This document shows, one piece after another, positions 1 to 10,300 of a stretch of 64,000 nt of DNA. Made by a program: the position numbers and the translations under genes. The notes below the pieces were generated by a model. That model was given only the letters and a program-made list of their open reading frames with translations. It was not told the origin of the DNA and did not search any database. This stretch comes from an uncultured Prolixibacteraceae bacterium (lineage in GTDB: Bacteria > Bacteroidota > Bacteroidia > Bacteroidales > Prolixibacteraceae). The stretch spans positions 124,001-188,000 of the forward strand of contig CALGIG010000107.1 in assembly GCA_937915865.1 (NCBI GenBank). The letters run 5' to 3'. Every line of letters starts with the position of its first letter. Position 1 is the first letter of the stretch.

Positions 1-1
1 T

Positions 2-268
2 GCTGAAATTACAGGGTTTGAAACCAGGATACCCGAAACAATAAAATCGGCGTTGTTGCAGGAAGCTGAAAAAGTAAAGATTGATATTGAAAAAGTGAAA
101 AAATCAGGAAAAGAATTACCCTTAAATATTGTGAGGGCTGTCTATGAAATGGATTTGGCATTTTCTGAAGGGCGTTATGCTTATGCACGGAAGATTTTAA
201 ACAGCTATCCAATGATGAAAGTAAAAGAAATGGGTGAAAAGGGTGATGAAGGATACGGTAATAAATAG
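2..268 (+). CDS. C-terminal fragment of an unidentified protein
   Basis: An open frame enters from the left edge and stops at TAA (266-268), so only the last 88 residues are visible. The visible part is rich in Lys and Glu, looks helical (for example EAEKVKIDIEKVKKSGKE), and has no motif I recognise. An internal ATG at 53 could be read as a start, but the frame is open through to base 2 and continues protein-like, so a truncated larger gene is more likely. It lies 48 bp upstream of the GH2 gene on the same strand, so it probably belongs to the same carbohydrate cluster. Function not assigned. Confidence 0.6.
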   Translation, partial: AEITGFETRIPETIKSALLQEAEKVKIDIEKVKKSGKELPLNIVRAVYEMDLAFSEGRYAYARKILNSYPMMKVKEMGEKGDEGYGNK

Positions 269-316
269 CAAAAAGCATTGCCTGTGACCCAATTAAATTA
301 AAAAGGGCCAATTCTT

Positions 317-3300
317 ATGAAAGGAATATTGTTTGTTCAGTTTTGTCTTCTGATTAATCTGTGCTCTTTTTCTGATGGCTTTAGCGGAACAAGTAAGAGC
401 GAATTGGATTATTCACGGAGAATTTTATTAGACAACAATAACTGGAAGATTGCTGTTGATAGTCAGAATATTGGCATTCAGAAGAAATGGTTTAAATCTC
501 CCCCTGTAAAAGATGAACAATCTACTCCGATCCCCTGGATTATTCAAGACATTTTCCATAACTATCATGGCGTTGCCTGGTATTGGTGTGAATTCGATAC
601 GCCCCAAAAAACAATTAAAAATGGCCATTATGTTTTAAAGTTTCAGACTGTGGATTACAAGGGCGATATCTGGATAAACGGAGAATATATCGGTAATCAT
701 GAAGGAAGCGAAACTTCGTTTGAGTTTGACGTTACGAAAAATCTTAAAAAGGAAGGATCGAATTTGCTTGTAGTCCGTGTTCTTAATCCAACTTATGAGC
801 CAATTGATGGAATAGCATTAAAAGAGACTCCTTCGGGTGCCAGGAATTACCCGTTTGGAGGCAATGCTTCATACAATACAGGAGGCATAACCGGAGACGT
901 GGAAATTTATGAAAAGTCAACTGTACAAATAAATAACATGTATATATTGCCTGATTGGAAAACCGGAAATGTAAAAGTCCAAATACCTGTTTTAAACCAA
1001 AATACGAAAGAAATAAAATCTTCATTGTTGATCAATATTTCAGAAATCAGATCCGAATTACCTGTTCTGGTAAAAAAATTTGATCAAAATATCAAACAAG
1101 GCAGGGATACTTTGAACTATGAAGTATCGGTTTCTGACTTCAAGCTTTGGAGTATCGAAAATCCGAACCTGTACCGGATGAGTGTTTCGGTCGAATATAG
1201 CAACTCAGCAGATGAATGTGTTACCCGTTTTGGATTTCGCGATTTCAGGTTTAAGGACGGTTATTTTCAATTGAATGGAAAAAGAATCTTTTTAAAAGGA
1301 TCAAATTTTAGTACACATTATCCGATAGGGGTCTATGTTCCACCCGATGAAGAGATGCTCAGAAGAGATGTAATCAACATGAAAGCTTTAGGTTTTAACT
1401 TCGTCAGAATTCCGTTTGGTTGTCCAAATCACAGAGTACTTGATATATATGATGAACTGGGAATAATGGTACTTCAGGAGCATTTCGGTTCATGGCAAAT
1501 GGGTGAATATGGTAAGTATGAAAGTGTGAAGCAGGACGATAGTGAAACAAAAATGGTCAATCGTTTTAAAAACTCGATTGTCAGTGTTGTTGAACGGGAT
1601 AGGAATCATCCCTGCATTGTGATGTGGGGCATGTTGAATGAAACTAGAAATGAAGCTATACTGAACCAGGCTGTCCGTCTTTTGCCTCATTTACGTTCTC
1701 TCGATCCGCTCCGGATTTTTGTATTAAACAGCGGACGGTTTGATAATATGACCGACATAGGAAGCATGAGTAATTCCGGGTCATCAAAATGGGATATATA
1801 TGACAAGGATTTAAAAGACTGGCATCCTTATGTTTGGATGCCTTATAAACCTGATGTTCTGGATGAGCTTTCAGGCAAAAAACAGACCGATAATCAAAAA
1901 GTTTTTCCGACAGAGACTGGTTTGTGTTTCCCGCTTGATTTGCCCTCTGATTTAGGTGAATACCAAAAAAGAGGAAAAGAAGATTCGGATGATGCTCAGT
2001 ACTTTAAACGCCAGTATGAAAACTTCATGAATGATTGGGATGAATTTGGGCTTAAAGAGATTTGGGCCTGTCCGGACGATTATATAAGAGATGCCTATAA
2101 AACAGCAGCAAACCTTCGTGAGATTGCCGAGACCGCGATCCGGGCAAATCCTCATATTATTGGGTACTGTCCGACAAATAGTGTCGCGGATTTTTGTGCA
2201 GGAGAAAGTGTTGCCACTAATTTCAGAAAACTGAAACCTGAATTGATAAAGCCTGTTTTGCTGGCAAACAGCTCCTTGAGATGGTGCTTAAGAACTGAAC
2301 CTCAAAGTATATATAGCGGAAATAAAATTCAGTTAAAAGTGTCGTTATCAAACCTTGATGATTTACCGTCAGGGAATTATCCTGCGACCATTAAAGTAGT
2401 AGATTCTCAGTTAAATACGATTGCTGAAAAAAAGTTATCCATACATATCAAAGGAGATCAGGCAGATCCTTTTGCTTCGGATTTATTGAATGAGGAGATC
2501 ACGATTAACGGTCCGGAAGGGAAATATAAAGTATGTGCAAAAATAGATCAGGGCGGTTATGCCGATGCCGGCGAAACTGAATTTTATGTCACAACGCGCG
2601 ACCAACACATCGAAATCCCTCGCCAGGTTGTTTTATTAGGAAATGATTCCATTGTCAGGAGCTGGTTAACGGAATATAACTGTAAAGTGCTACCATTTAT
2701 CGAAGAACAAACCCAAAGGCAGGTGATTCTTATTTCCAGAGAAGCTCCTGATAACATAACAATGCTCCATATTGTCCGTCAAATGGCTCAGGGAAGTACT
2801 GTTATTTTTCTTGAACCTTCCTCTCTGAAAAAGGATAATAATTCAACATACTGGTTGCCACTGGATAAGAAAGGAACCATTGCGTCGATGGACGACGTGG
2901 CCGGATATTATCGGGCAGACCGATGGGTGAAAAAACATCCGATTTTTGAAGAGTTACCATCCGGGGGCATGATGGATTATATCTATTTCCGTAACATCAT
3001 TTCAAAAAATGCTTTATCCGGACATACGACTGTTCCTGATAAAGGGCCGCATACGTTTGTCGAAAAAAATATACCATTGACATACCCTGCAGAAACGGTC
3101 TGTGGTGCGACACGGATTAGTCATACGTATTGTTCCGGGATACAGTTGGGAATATGGAATTTTGAGAAGGGGAAATTCATTGTGAATATGCTAAACATTG
3201 CTGAGAATTTAGGGAAAGACCCTGCTGCCGACAGATTGTTTGGCAATATTCTCAACTACGCATCACGCGGACTGAATGGCCTGTTGGCAAAAATACCAGC

Positions 3301-3337
3301 AAATTTCGATCTTCGACTTGCTGAAATTTATCATTAA
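317..3337 (+). CDS. Secreted glycoside hydrolase family 2 protein
   Basis: 1006 residues with a Sec signal peptide (about residues 1-20). Domains follow GH2 order: an N-terminal jelly-roll sugar-binding domain (about 50-200, with GGITGDVEIYEK near its end), an Ig-like domain (about 205-310), and a TIM barrel (about 315-650) holding MWGMLNETRNE and FPTETG. By family rules the Glu of LNE (E442) is the acid/base and the Glu of TETG (E533) the nucleophile. About 350 residues follow the barrel, including a beta-sandwich and an alpha/beta part of unclear function. GH2 covers beta-galactosidase, beta-mannosidase, beta-glucuronidase and others; I cannot choose among them. It is the first complete gene of the cluster, 29 bp before the next gene, so co-transcription is likely. 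Confidence 0.88.
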   Translation: MKGILFVQFCLLINLCSFSDGFSGTSKSELDYSRRILLDNNNWKIAVDSQNIGIQKKWFKSPPVKDEQSTPIPWIIQDIFHNYHGVAWYWCEFDTPQKTIKNGHYVLKFQTVDYKGDIWINGEYIGNHEGSETSFEFDVTKNLKKEGSNLLVVRVLNPTYEPIDGIALKETPSGARNYPFGGNASYNTGGITGDVEIYEKSTVQINNMYILPDWKTGNVKVQIPVLNQNTKEIKSSLLINISEIRSELPVLVKKFDQNIKQGRDTLNYEVSVSDFKLWSIENPNLYRMSVSVEYSNSADECVTRFGFRDFRFKDGYFQLNGKRIFLKGSNFSTHYPIGVYVPPDEEMLRRDVINMKALGFNFVRIPFGCPNHRVLDIYDELGIMVLQEHFGSWQMGEYGKYESVKQDDSETKMVNRFKNSIVSVVERDRNHPCIVMWGMLNETRNEAILNQAVRLLPHLRSLDPLRIFVLNSGRFDNMTDIGSMSNSGSSKWDIYDKDLKDWHPYVWMPYKPDVLDELSGKKQTDNQKVFPTETGLCFPLDLPSDLGEYQKRGKEDSDDAQYFKRQYENFMNDWDEFGLKEIWACPDDYIRDAYKTAANLREIAETAIRANPHIIGYCPTNSVADFCAGESVATNFRKLKPELIKPVLLANSSLRWCLRTEPQSIYSGNKIQLKVSLSNLDDLPSGNYPATIKVVDSQLNTIAEKKLSIHIKGDQADPFASDLLNEEITINGPEGKYKVCAKIDQGGYADAGETEFYVTTRDQHIEIPRQVVLLGNDSIVRSWLTEYNCKVLPFIEEQTQRQVILISREAPDNITMLHIVRQMAQGSTVIFLEPSSLKKDNNSTYWLPLDKKGTIASMDDVAGYYRADRWVKKHPIFEELPSGGMMDYIYFRNIISKNALSGHTTVPDKGPHTFVEKNIPLTYPAETVCGATRISHTYCSGIQLGIWNFEKGKFIVNMLNIAENLGKDPAADRLFGNILNYASRGLNGLLAKIPANFDLRLAEIYH

Positions 3338-3366
3338 CACAGTCGAAACAATAAAAACATGAACGG

Positions 3367-5148
3367 ATGAAAAGACTTATATTGGCGTATTTATTATTAG
3401 TTCTGTTGCCTGGCAGCAGTTTCTCCGATACTTTCAAGCAGGAAGGGATACAAAAAGAATCTCATTGGATAAAAACACCAACGGGCGATCAACTCTTTTT
3501 CATGTCTGGATCAAACAAGCCTGAGACTTTTGAAACGGTTTGTAATGGCTATTGTTTCGATGTGGCAAATCAGGGCGATTCGTATTTAATGTTGAAATTT
3601 ATATTGAACTCCAACGTGTCTGTTTCGCCTGCGGTTGTTCGCCTTTCGCCGGGTGCCCGTCAGCGTGTTACCATAAATTGCCGGAATGAAAACAAATCTG
3701 TTTCTCTTTTCTATGCCTTATCGTTTTCATCCAGACCATTCATTACTCACTCCTGCCGTTACCATGCGTATAACGATGGTGAAACAGGATTGTGTGTCCC
3801 GGTTGACACGATGCTTTACAAGGCACTTCGGGCACGTACTGCTGCCATCCTGAACGGATCCAAAACAGAAGTGGCAGACAAGGCGATGCCTGTAAGTAGC
3901 TTCATTTATACACCGGGCCCGTTCTACCGAAAAGCAGGTCTTTTTGCACGCGATTTCCTTTACCAGTTAGAAGGCGCGGGCCGTGATTTTGTAACAGATG
4001 ATGAAGTCAGGCTTGCCGTTGATTTTCTTGCACTTAAGCAACTCAAAGCAAATAAGAAAGTAGGTCCTTTTACTTACCCTCGGGGAGCTATACCCGACCA
4101 TGTTTATCCTGACGGGCAATTTTGCTGGGGGCCTGGGGCATTTTATGGCGATAACCCTGCCCATTTTCATCGTCCCTCCATGGATGAGGCAATGTGTTTT
4201 GTGATTCTTGGTTGGCATTATGGTTTTAAATCCGGCTGGAATTCTGAATGGGAAACATGGTTTAAAGAAAAATCGCAAAATTTCATTGATGCATGGAACA
4301 GTGTTCCCCGAAATTCTGCAACCGGACTTGTCACTCAGTGGAGTACTCCGGGACATATCGGGGCAAATGGCATTAAGGAGACAAATGGTGCATGTGTCAT
4401 GTGGGGGTTTCACGATTCATACGGGTTTGGAGGCGACGACTTGGGAACCTCGGTGTTGGCCTGCAATGCGGCTCGTGCCCTGGCTGATATGTACGAACAC
4501 TCCGGCGATACTGACTCTGTAAAATATTGGGAAAAGAATGCCGAAAAAATGCAGGAAGCAATACGTGCCCGGTTTAATCCGTCAGGATATCTTCCCTGGG
4601 GAGCAGGAAATCTTTCGCCGGCATTAGCCTCGCCCGACATCACTGGGTATGCTGTTTGGTCGGGTATCCTGACTGAAGAACAGGCTGATAAGGCTTCCGA
4701 TTGGTTTGCCAACCAGTATATGGCAGACAAAGCTACCGGTGGCGCAGCTGATCTTTTTCACATGTCGCCACCATTTCGGGGAGCAGTACGCATGGCCCGA
4801 AAGGCAGATGATATCTCTCCCGGAAGGCATGTATGGCCTGATATGAACGACGGAAACCATTGGGAGAATCTGGCTTACGGCTACAATGCCTATCAGGACG
4901 GTGGATACTGGTATTATATGAGTTTGGGAATTGCCGTAACCCTATGGCGAAAACATCCGGATTTGTCAAGAGAATGGGTCGGAAATACTTATTCAGATAT
5001 AGCCGGTTCCAATGCCAATTTCCCTTATGAACGTATTGACGGGATGAAACCGGTGAACGACCGTTACAACGCTTCCGTAGGCCCGCTTTTAGGAATGGGT
5101 ATGCCGGCAGTAGTCTCGTCAGTAATAATTGAAATAAAAAGAAGATGA
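3367..5148 (+). CDS. Secreted six-hairpin glycosidase-like protein
   Basis: 593 residues with a signal peptide (about residues 1-20, ending near SSFS). After a short beta-rich N-terminal part (about 25-130) the rest is helical, with repeated aromatic and acidic clusters typical of (alpha/alpha)6 barrels: FGGDDLGTSVLACNAARALADMY is preceded by WGFHDSYG, and PDMNDGNHWENLAYGYNAY comes near the end. This fold is used by many glycosidases and unsaturated glycuronyl hydrolases, but I do not recognise the family. It starts 29 bp after the GH2 gene and probably shares its transcript. After it comes a structured repeat and a new leader, which suggests the transcription unit may end here. Enzymatic role is inferred from fold and context only. 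Confidence 0.7.
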   Translation: MKRLILAYLLLVLLPGSSFSDTFKQEGIQKESHWIKTPTGDQLFFMSGSNKPETFETVCNGYCFDVANQGDSYLMLKFILNSNVSVSPAVVRLSPGARQRVTINCRNENKSVSLFYALSFSSRPFITHSCRYHAYNDGETGLCVPVDTMLYKALRARTAAILNGSKTEVADKAMPVSSFIYTPGPFYRKAGLFARDFLYQLEGAGRDFVTDDEVRLAVDFLALKQLKANKKVGPFTYPRGAIPDHVYPDGQFCWGPGAFYGDNPAHFHRPSMDEAMCFVILGWHYGFKSGWNSEWETWFKEKSQNFIDAWNSVPRNSATGLVTQWSTPGHIGANGIKETNGACVMWGFHDSYGFGGDDLGTSVLACNAARALADMYEHSGDTDSVKYWEKNAEKMQEAIRARFNPSGYLPWGAGNLSPALASPDITGYAVWSGILTEEQADKASDWFANQYMADKATGGAADLFHMSPPFRGAVRMARKADDISPGRHVWPDMNDGNHWENLAYGYNAYQDGGYWYYMSLGIAVTLWRKHPDLSREWVGNTYSDIAGSNANFPYERIDGMKPVNDRYNASVGPLLGMGMPAVVSSVIIEIKRR

Positions 5149-5214
5149 TCGGATAAAACATGAGAATCAAACTAATAAAAACATAAATACAATAAACAAA
5201 AACTTATCAAAATC

Positions 5215-5376
5215 ATGAAATAGCCATCTCGCCTAAGGCGAGACAAACCAAAAATGAATTGGAGCGAAGCGGAAATCCGCGAAGCGAATAAATGGCTATT
5301 CCATTTCGTTGTGACATTCAAAAAAGAAAAAATGCTAATACGCAGATTGTAAGACGATAAACAAAAAATTATTCAG
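5215..5376 (+). repeat. Structured leader repeat, copy 1 (before GH51 gene)
   Basis: A 162 bp module that ends directly at the GH51 start codon. Its first 90 bases form a cloverleaf-like palindrome: an outer stem ATGAAATAGCCAT (5215-5227) pairing with ATGGCTATTCCAT (5292-5304, one mismatch), an inner hairpin CTCGCC-TAA-GGCGAG, and a second hairpin GCGGA-AA-TCCGC. The rest (5305-5376) is A-rich leader containing CTAATACGCAGATT. The same module occurs at 16540-16701 (same length) and in shortened form at 14286-14416. The function could be a mobile palindrome, a 5' leader element or both. Confidence 0.85.
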
Positions 5377-7356
5377 ATGAAAAAAGAGATAAACAACCTA
5401 TTTCAGCAATCCATTTTTATATTATTAGCTCTTTTATCCGTTGGCCTGGTCGGATTGAGAGTGAATGCCCAAACCCTGACCATCGACGTTTCGAAGCCCG
5501 GACATGCCATCAGTCCAATTCTCTACAACGGGATGTTGTTCGAGGAAATCAGTCACGGCATTGACGGGGGCTTTTATGCCGAGTTGATCCGCAATGGCTC
5601 TTTCGAAGACAATAACCCGGTCGAAGGCTGGTCTCTGGTCAAACCAGGGTCTTCGGCATTGGTCGATAAAGGCTATCTTTCAAGAGCAGTTAATACCGCG
5701 GTCACCGGGGAAACCGATCAGCTGAACAAGCAGCAGCGCCATTGCCTCTGTTGGAATGTGGGCTGGAATGGCGACCCCGAAACTGGTCTGGTCAATTCGG
5801 GCTACTGGGGAATCCGGCTGGATAACAACACAAAATACAGAGCTTCGTTCTTCGCAAGGAAAGACCCTGTCTTCGAAAAAATGGGTAAGGGTTTTAACGG
5901 CACGCTCACCGTAAAACTCGAAAGTAACAATGGCGTAGTTTATGCTTCATCCGACCCGATAACAATTACAACCGAATGGAAACAATATTCTTTCGAACTT
6001 ACAACAAGCGGAATTTCAACGATTTCTGGCAATAACCGTTTTGTTATTTACGGATCGAGCCGGGGAACGATCTATCTGGATCGGGTTAGCCTGATGCCGC
6101 CTACCTACAAAAACCGGCCCAATGGCTTGCGCACAGACATGGCCGAAATGCAGGCTGCCCTTCAGCCAAAACTCATCCGTTTCCCGGGCGGTTGCGACAT
6201 CGAATCGTGCAGCGTTGACAGCGGCTGGAACTGGAAGAAAACGATAGGCCCTATCGAACAACGCCCCGGAAAAGTGACCCAGCACTGGCACTACCGTAAC
6301 AGCCAGCAATTCGGATTGGACGAACTGTTCCAGATGTGCGAGGACTGGGGCGCTGAACCTATTTATTGCACTTCGGTATCGATTGACGACGGTTACGTGG
6401 GTGTTCCAGTCGGGAAAATACAACCCTTTGTTCAGGATGTCCTGGATTTGATCGAATATGCCAACGGCGATGCGAAAACCACATTCTGGGGAAAGAAGCG
6501 GGCAGCAAACGGCCATCCACAGCCGTATAACCTGAAATACATCGAAGTAGGAAACGAGAATGGCATAGGCGATACCGACGGATTGGGATATAACGAACGG
6601 TACGCCATTTTTTACGAGGCCATAAAAAAAGCTTATCCAGCTATGAATGTGATCATTAACGATAAATTGGCCGGCCAGAAAGCCGATCTTGTTGATGAGC
6701 ATTTCTTTAAATCGTTTGATTCGTTCTTAAAACTGACTTCCACTTACGACAACTACGACCGGAAAGGCCCCAAAATTGTCGTTGGCGAATATTGCTGTAA
6801 AGACAACCAGACTACCCTGGGAAATTTAAGGTACGCCCTTGCCGAAGCGGCCTTCCTGACTGGTTGCGAACGTAACTCCGACATCGTATTATCAACGACT
6901 TACGCCACACTTAGTGGAAATTTGAACAGCCTTAACTATTGTCCTAACCTGATGTATAACAACAGCGTATCCTGTTTTGCAATCCCATCGTATTACATGC
7001 AAAAGATGTTTTTAGAAAATACCGGTGATGTAATTTTGCCTTACACCATCAAAGATGCAGCGTTGTTTATCGCCCCGTCGAAGGTAAGCAGCAACGGCGA
7101 TATCATTATTAAGGTGGTCAATACGGCTAAGTCGCCCGTAACCACAGCGATTCTACTGAAAGGTTTTTCTGGAAATTCGAATGCTAATGCCACAGCAACA
7201 GTCCTGACTTCGCCCGATATGCTCGACGAAAATACGATCGACCAACCACAAAAAGTCGCCCCGGTTTCGAAAGCGTTTAAAGCAGGGCAGCATTTTAGCT
7301 ATACCTTTGATCCTATATCAGTTACCGTTTTGAGGATAAGCAAAAAATCAAATTAA
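5377..7356 (+). CDS. GH51 alpha-L-arabinofuranosidase
   Basis: 659 residues with a long N-terminal signal segment (cleavage probably after VNA near residue 31). The sequence starts the mature protein with a GH51-type strand (ISPILYNGMLFEEISHG), carries a carbohydrate-binding-like beta-sandwich (about 90-245), then the TIM barrel and a C-terminal beta-domain. The acid/base Glu lies in VGNEN (E394) and the nucleophile Glu in VVGEY (E471), both as in GH51 enzymes that release terminal alpha-L-arabinofuranose from arabinan, arabinoxylan or arabinogalactan. It is preceded by leader repeat copy 1 and followed by the GH106 gene after only 3 bp, so the two are surely co-transcribed. The gene looks richer in G+C than genes at 23-26 kb. 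Confidence 0.93.
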   Translation: MKKEINNLFQQSIFILLALLSVGLVGLRVNAQTLTIDVSKPGHAISPILYNGMLFEEISHGIDGGFYAELIRNGSFEDNNPVEGWSLVKPGSSALVDKGYLSRAVNTAVTGETDQLNKQQRHCLCWNVGWNGDPETGLVNSGYWGIRLDNNTKYRASFFARKDPVFEKMGKGFNGTLTVKLESNNGVVYASSDPITITTEWKQYSFELTTSGISTISGNNRFVIYGSSRGTIYLDRVSLMPPTYKNRPNGLRTDMAEMQAALQPKLIRFPGGCDIESCSVDSGWNWKKTIGPIEQRPGKVTQHWHYRNSQQFGLDELFQMCEDWGAEPIYCTSVSIDDGYVGVPVGKIQPFVQDVLDLIEYANGDAKTTFWGKKRAANGHPQPYNLKYIEVGNENGIGDTDGLGYNERYAIFYEAIKKAYPAMNVIINDKLAGQKADLVDEHFFKSFDSFLKLTSTYDNYDRKGPKIVVGEYCCKDNQTTLGNLRYALAEAAFLTGCERNSDIVLSTTYATLSGNLNSLNYCPNLMYNNSVSCFAIPSYYMQKMFLENTGDVILPYTIKDAALFIAPSKVSSNGDIIIKVVNTAKSPVTTAILLKGFSGNSNANATATVLTSPDMLDENTIDQPQKVAPVSKAFKAGQHFSYTFDPISVTVLRISKKSN

Positions 7357-7359
7357 AAA

Positions 7360-10300
7360 ATGAGTAACAAAAACAAACTGAAAGGACTGAAAAAGAGTAT
7401 TTTTCTTGCCGCTTTTCTTTCTCTCCTGATAATTACCTGTGAGAATTTCGTTGGCCATCCTCTTTCTTCTGAAAAAACAGCGAAAAAACTGGAAGAAGGG
7501 TTTATTTCTCCGCCCCAGTCGGCCAAACCTATGGTATGGTGGCACTGGATGGATGGGAATATATCGAAAGAAGGGATAAAAGCCGATTTGGAATGGATGA
7601 GAAGGATAGGTATCGGTGGATTTCAGCAATTCGAAGTTTCAATGAAAACTCCGATCGTTGTGAAGAATCCTTTAAAATATGGGTCTGATGGTTGGAAAGA
7701 TGCTTTTCGGTACGCTGCAACCCTGGCAGATTCTCTGAACCTGGAGATGGGAATCGCTTCTTCGTGCGGCTGGAGCGAAAGCGGCGGCCCCTGGGTAAAA
7801 CCGGAGGCTGCCATGAAAAAATATGTTTGGAGCGAAATAAATATTCAAGGGGGCAAACCATTTAATGGCAGGCTTCCTCATCCGCCTGAAACAACGGGAG
7901 CCTTTCAGGATGTGCCCAATGGCCCTTCGAGATATGGAACCATTCCTTACTGGTTTTCTTATAGCGATAGCTATTATAAAGATGCCGCAGTTGTTGCCTA
8001 TCGTATCCCGGCCAACGAATTCCTTATGGATCAGGTTCATTCCAAAATTACTTCAAGCGAAGGAATTTTTAACATCAATCAGCTAACCGACAATAATTTA
8101 TCAAAATCGACGCTCTTACCTGCCGCTAAAGATGGGGAAAATTCATGGATTCAATTTGAGTTCAGTAACCCGGTAATGGTTCAATCTGTTTCGTTAACGG
8201 CCAAAGATCATGGTATAAAAAGTTCCCGGAAAATCGAGGTCAGCCAGGATGGATACACCTTTCAAAATGTCTGTAACTTTTCATCCGACGATTCCCCTCA
8301 GTCAACCATAACCTTTATCTCCGCCAAAGGTCGATTTTATCGTATTGTTTTTCAGACACTTAAAAGAACTGAGAATAGCAATCCTGAAAATGACGGAATA
8401 GATGTAGCCGAAATCCGGCTATACTCTGCGGCACACGTTAATCGCTTTGAAGACAAAGCCGGATTTATTGCACTTAATGGCTATAAAAATGGGTTATATA
8501 CATTTGATAAACCGGATGTCTCCGGGCTCAACGATGTTATAAACGAAAAAGAAGTTATTGATATAACCTCAAAAATGGATTCGGATGGAACCCTTAACTG
8601 GACTCCTCCTGAAGGAAATTGGTGTGTTTTACGGATCGGATATTCTTTGACCGGAAAAACAAATCATCCGGCACCTCTTGAAGCAACTGGTCTTGAAGTA
8701 GATAAGCTTAACAAAGCGTATGTAAAAGAGTATTTCGGGCATTTACTGGAATTGTATCAGAATACAACAGATGGATTAAAAGGTGGTGGCGTAAAAAGCA
8801 TGGCGACTGATAGTTGGGAGGCTGGAACGCTAAACTGGACGGATAAAATGGCGGAAGAGTTTAAAGCCCGTCGCGGATATGATATAACGCCCTGGTTACC
8901 GGTATTGGCAGGTCATATCGTTGAAAACAGCAACGCAAGCGATCGTTTTTTATGGGACTTCCGAAAAACGATAGGCGAACTAACCACCGAAAATTACTTC
9001 GATCAGCTTTCGGAAATATTGCACAAGAGAGGCATAAAACGTTATTCCGAGGCACACGAAAACGGGCGTCATTTTGTTGCCGATGGGATGGAGGTCAAAC
9101 GAACTGCCGACGTTCCGATGGGAGCCACCTGGACTCCCGAACAGATTGGAAGCGATGCTTTCGAAAACAACCATATTGCCGATGTTCGCGAATCGGCTTC
9201 TGTCGCCCATTTGTATGGCCAGAATTTGGTGGCCGCCGAATCGTTTTCGACCATGGATCCTCCGTATGGCTGGTGTCCTGAAACTCTAAAACACACGGCA
9301 GACATGGAACTTTCGTGCGGGCTCAATCGTTTTGTTATTCACTGTTCTGTTCATCAGCCTGTATTTGACAGAATACCAGGTGTTTGCCTTGACCCTTTTG
9401 GCCAATGGTTTACCCGGAACGAAACCTGGGCCGAGGAAGCCGGAGCCTGGATTAAATACCTGGCACGCAGTTCGTACATGCTGCAACAAGGTAAATTTGT
9501 GGCCGATATTGTTTATTACTATGGCGAGGACGACAATCTTACGTCGTTATATAAACAGAAATTGCCCGATATTCCCAATGGATATAACTACGATTTCATA
9601 AATTCCGATGCACTAATTCACCTGCTTTCAACAAATAATCAGGGAGATATGGTTACAGCAAATGGTATGCAGTATAAAGTAATGGTACTTGACGATCGGG
9701 CAAGGCACATGTCGTTACCTGTTCTGCGAAAAATCAGTGAACTGGCAACCAATGGAGCGGTTATTATCGGGGATAAACCGAAAGGTACGCCAAGTTTAAG
9801 CGACGACACGCTGGAATACCGGACAATCGTAGATCGTCTTTGGAAAAAGGAACACGGACAAAGTTCGGTCGGGAAAGGGAAGATATACTCGGGTATGTCC
9901 ATTGAAGAAGTATTGAAAGACTTAAATATCTACCCTGATTTCAAGTGCATTTCGGCTTCCGATGAAAATAAAATCTGTTTTGTCCATCGTAAAACAGGTG
10001 ATGCCGATATTTATTGGGTAAATAACAGAAATTTTCATCCTGAAAATATTGATGTAACCTTTCGCGTAAAAGACAGATTACCTGAGATATGGCATCCCGA
10101 TAACGGCAAAATAGAGTTATGCTCATACCAGGTACAGGATCGTTTTACAAAAGTATCACTAAACCTGGCTTCCGATGATGCCGTATTTGTTGTATTTCGG
10201 AAAAAAACAAGCAAAAAATCGACGACGGTAACTCCTCCTGTCGAGAGACAACTTGCTGAAATAAAGGGCCCCTGGGAAGTTCGTTTTCAATCGGAAAGAG

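Noticed and set aside
5215..5223. Tiny upstream reading frame ATG-AAA-TAG at the head of each leader repeat
   Set aside because: Two codons only, and its ATG is part of a base-paired stem; it may be a by-product of the palindrome. Kept only as part of the duplication finding.
6016..6702. Long open frame antisense to the GH51 gene (228 codons)
   Set aside because: It mirrors the codon pattern of the well-supported GH51 frame and has no recognisable domain; the same holds for the long antisense frame at 17935-18675 under the GH9 gene.
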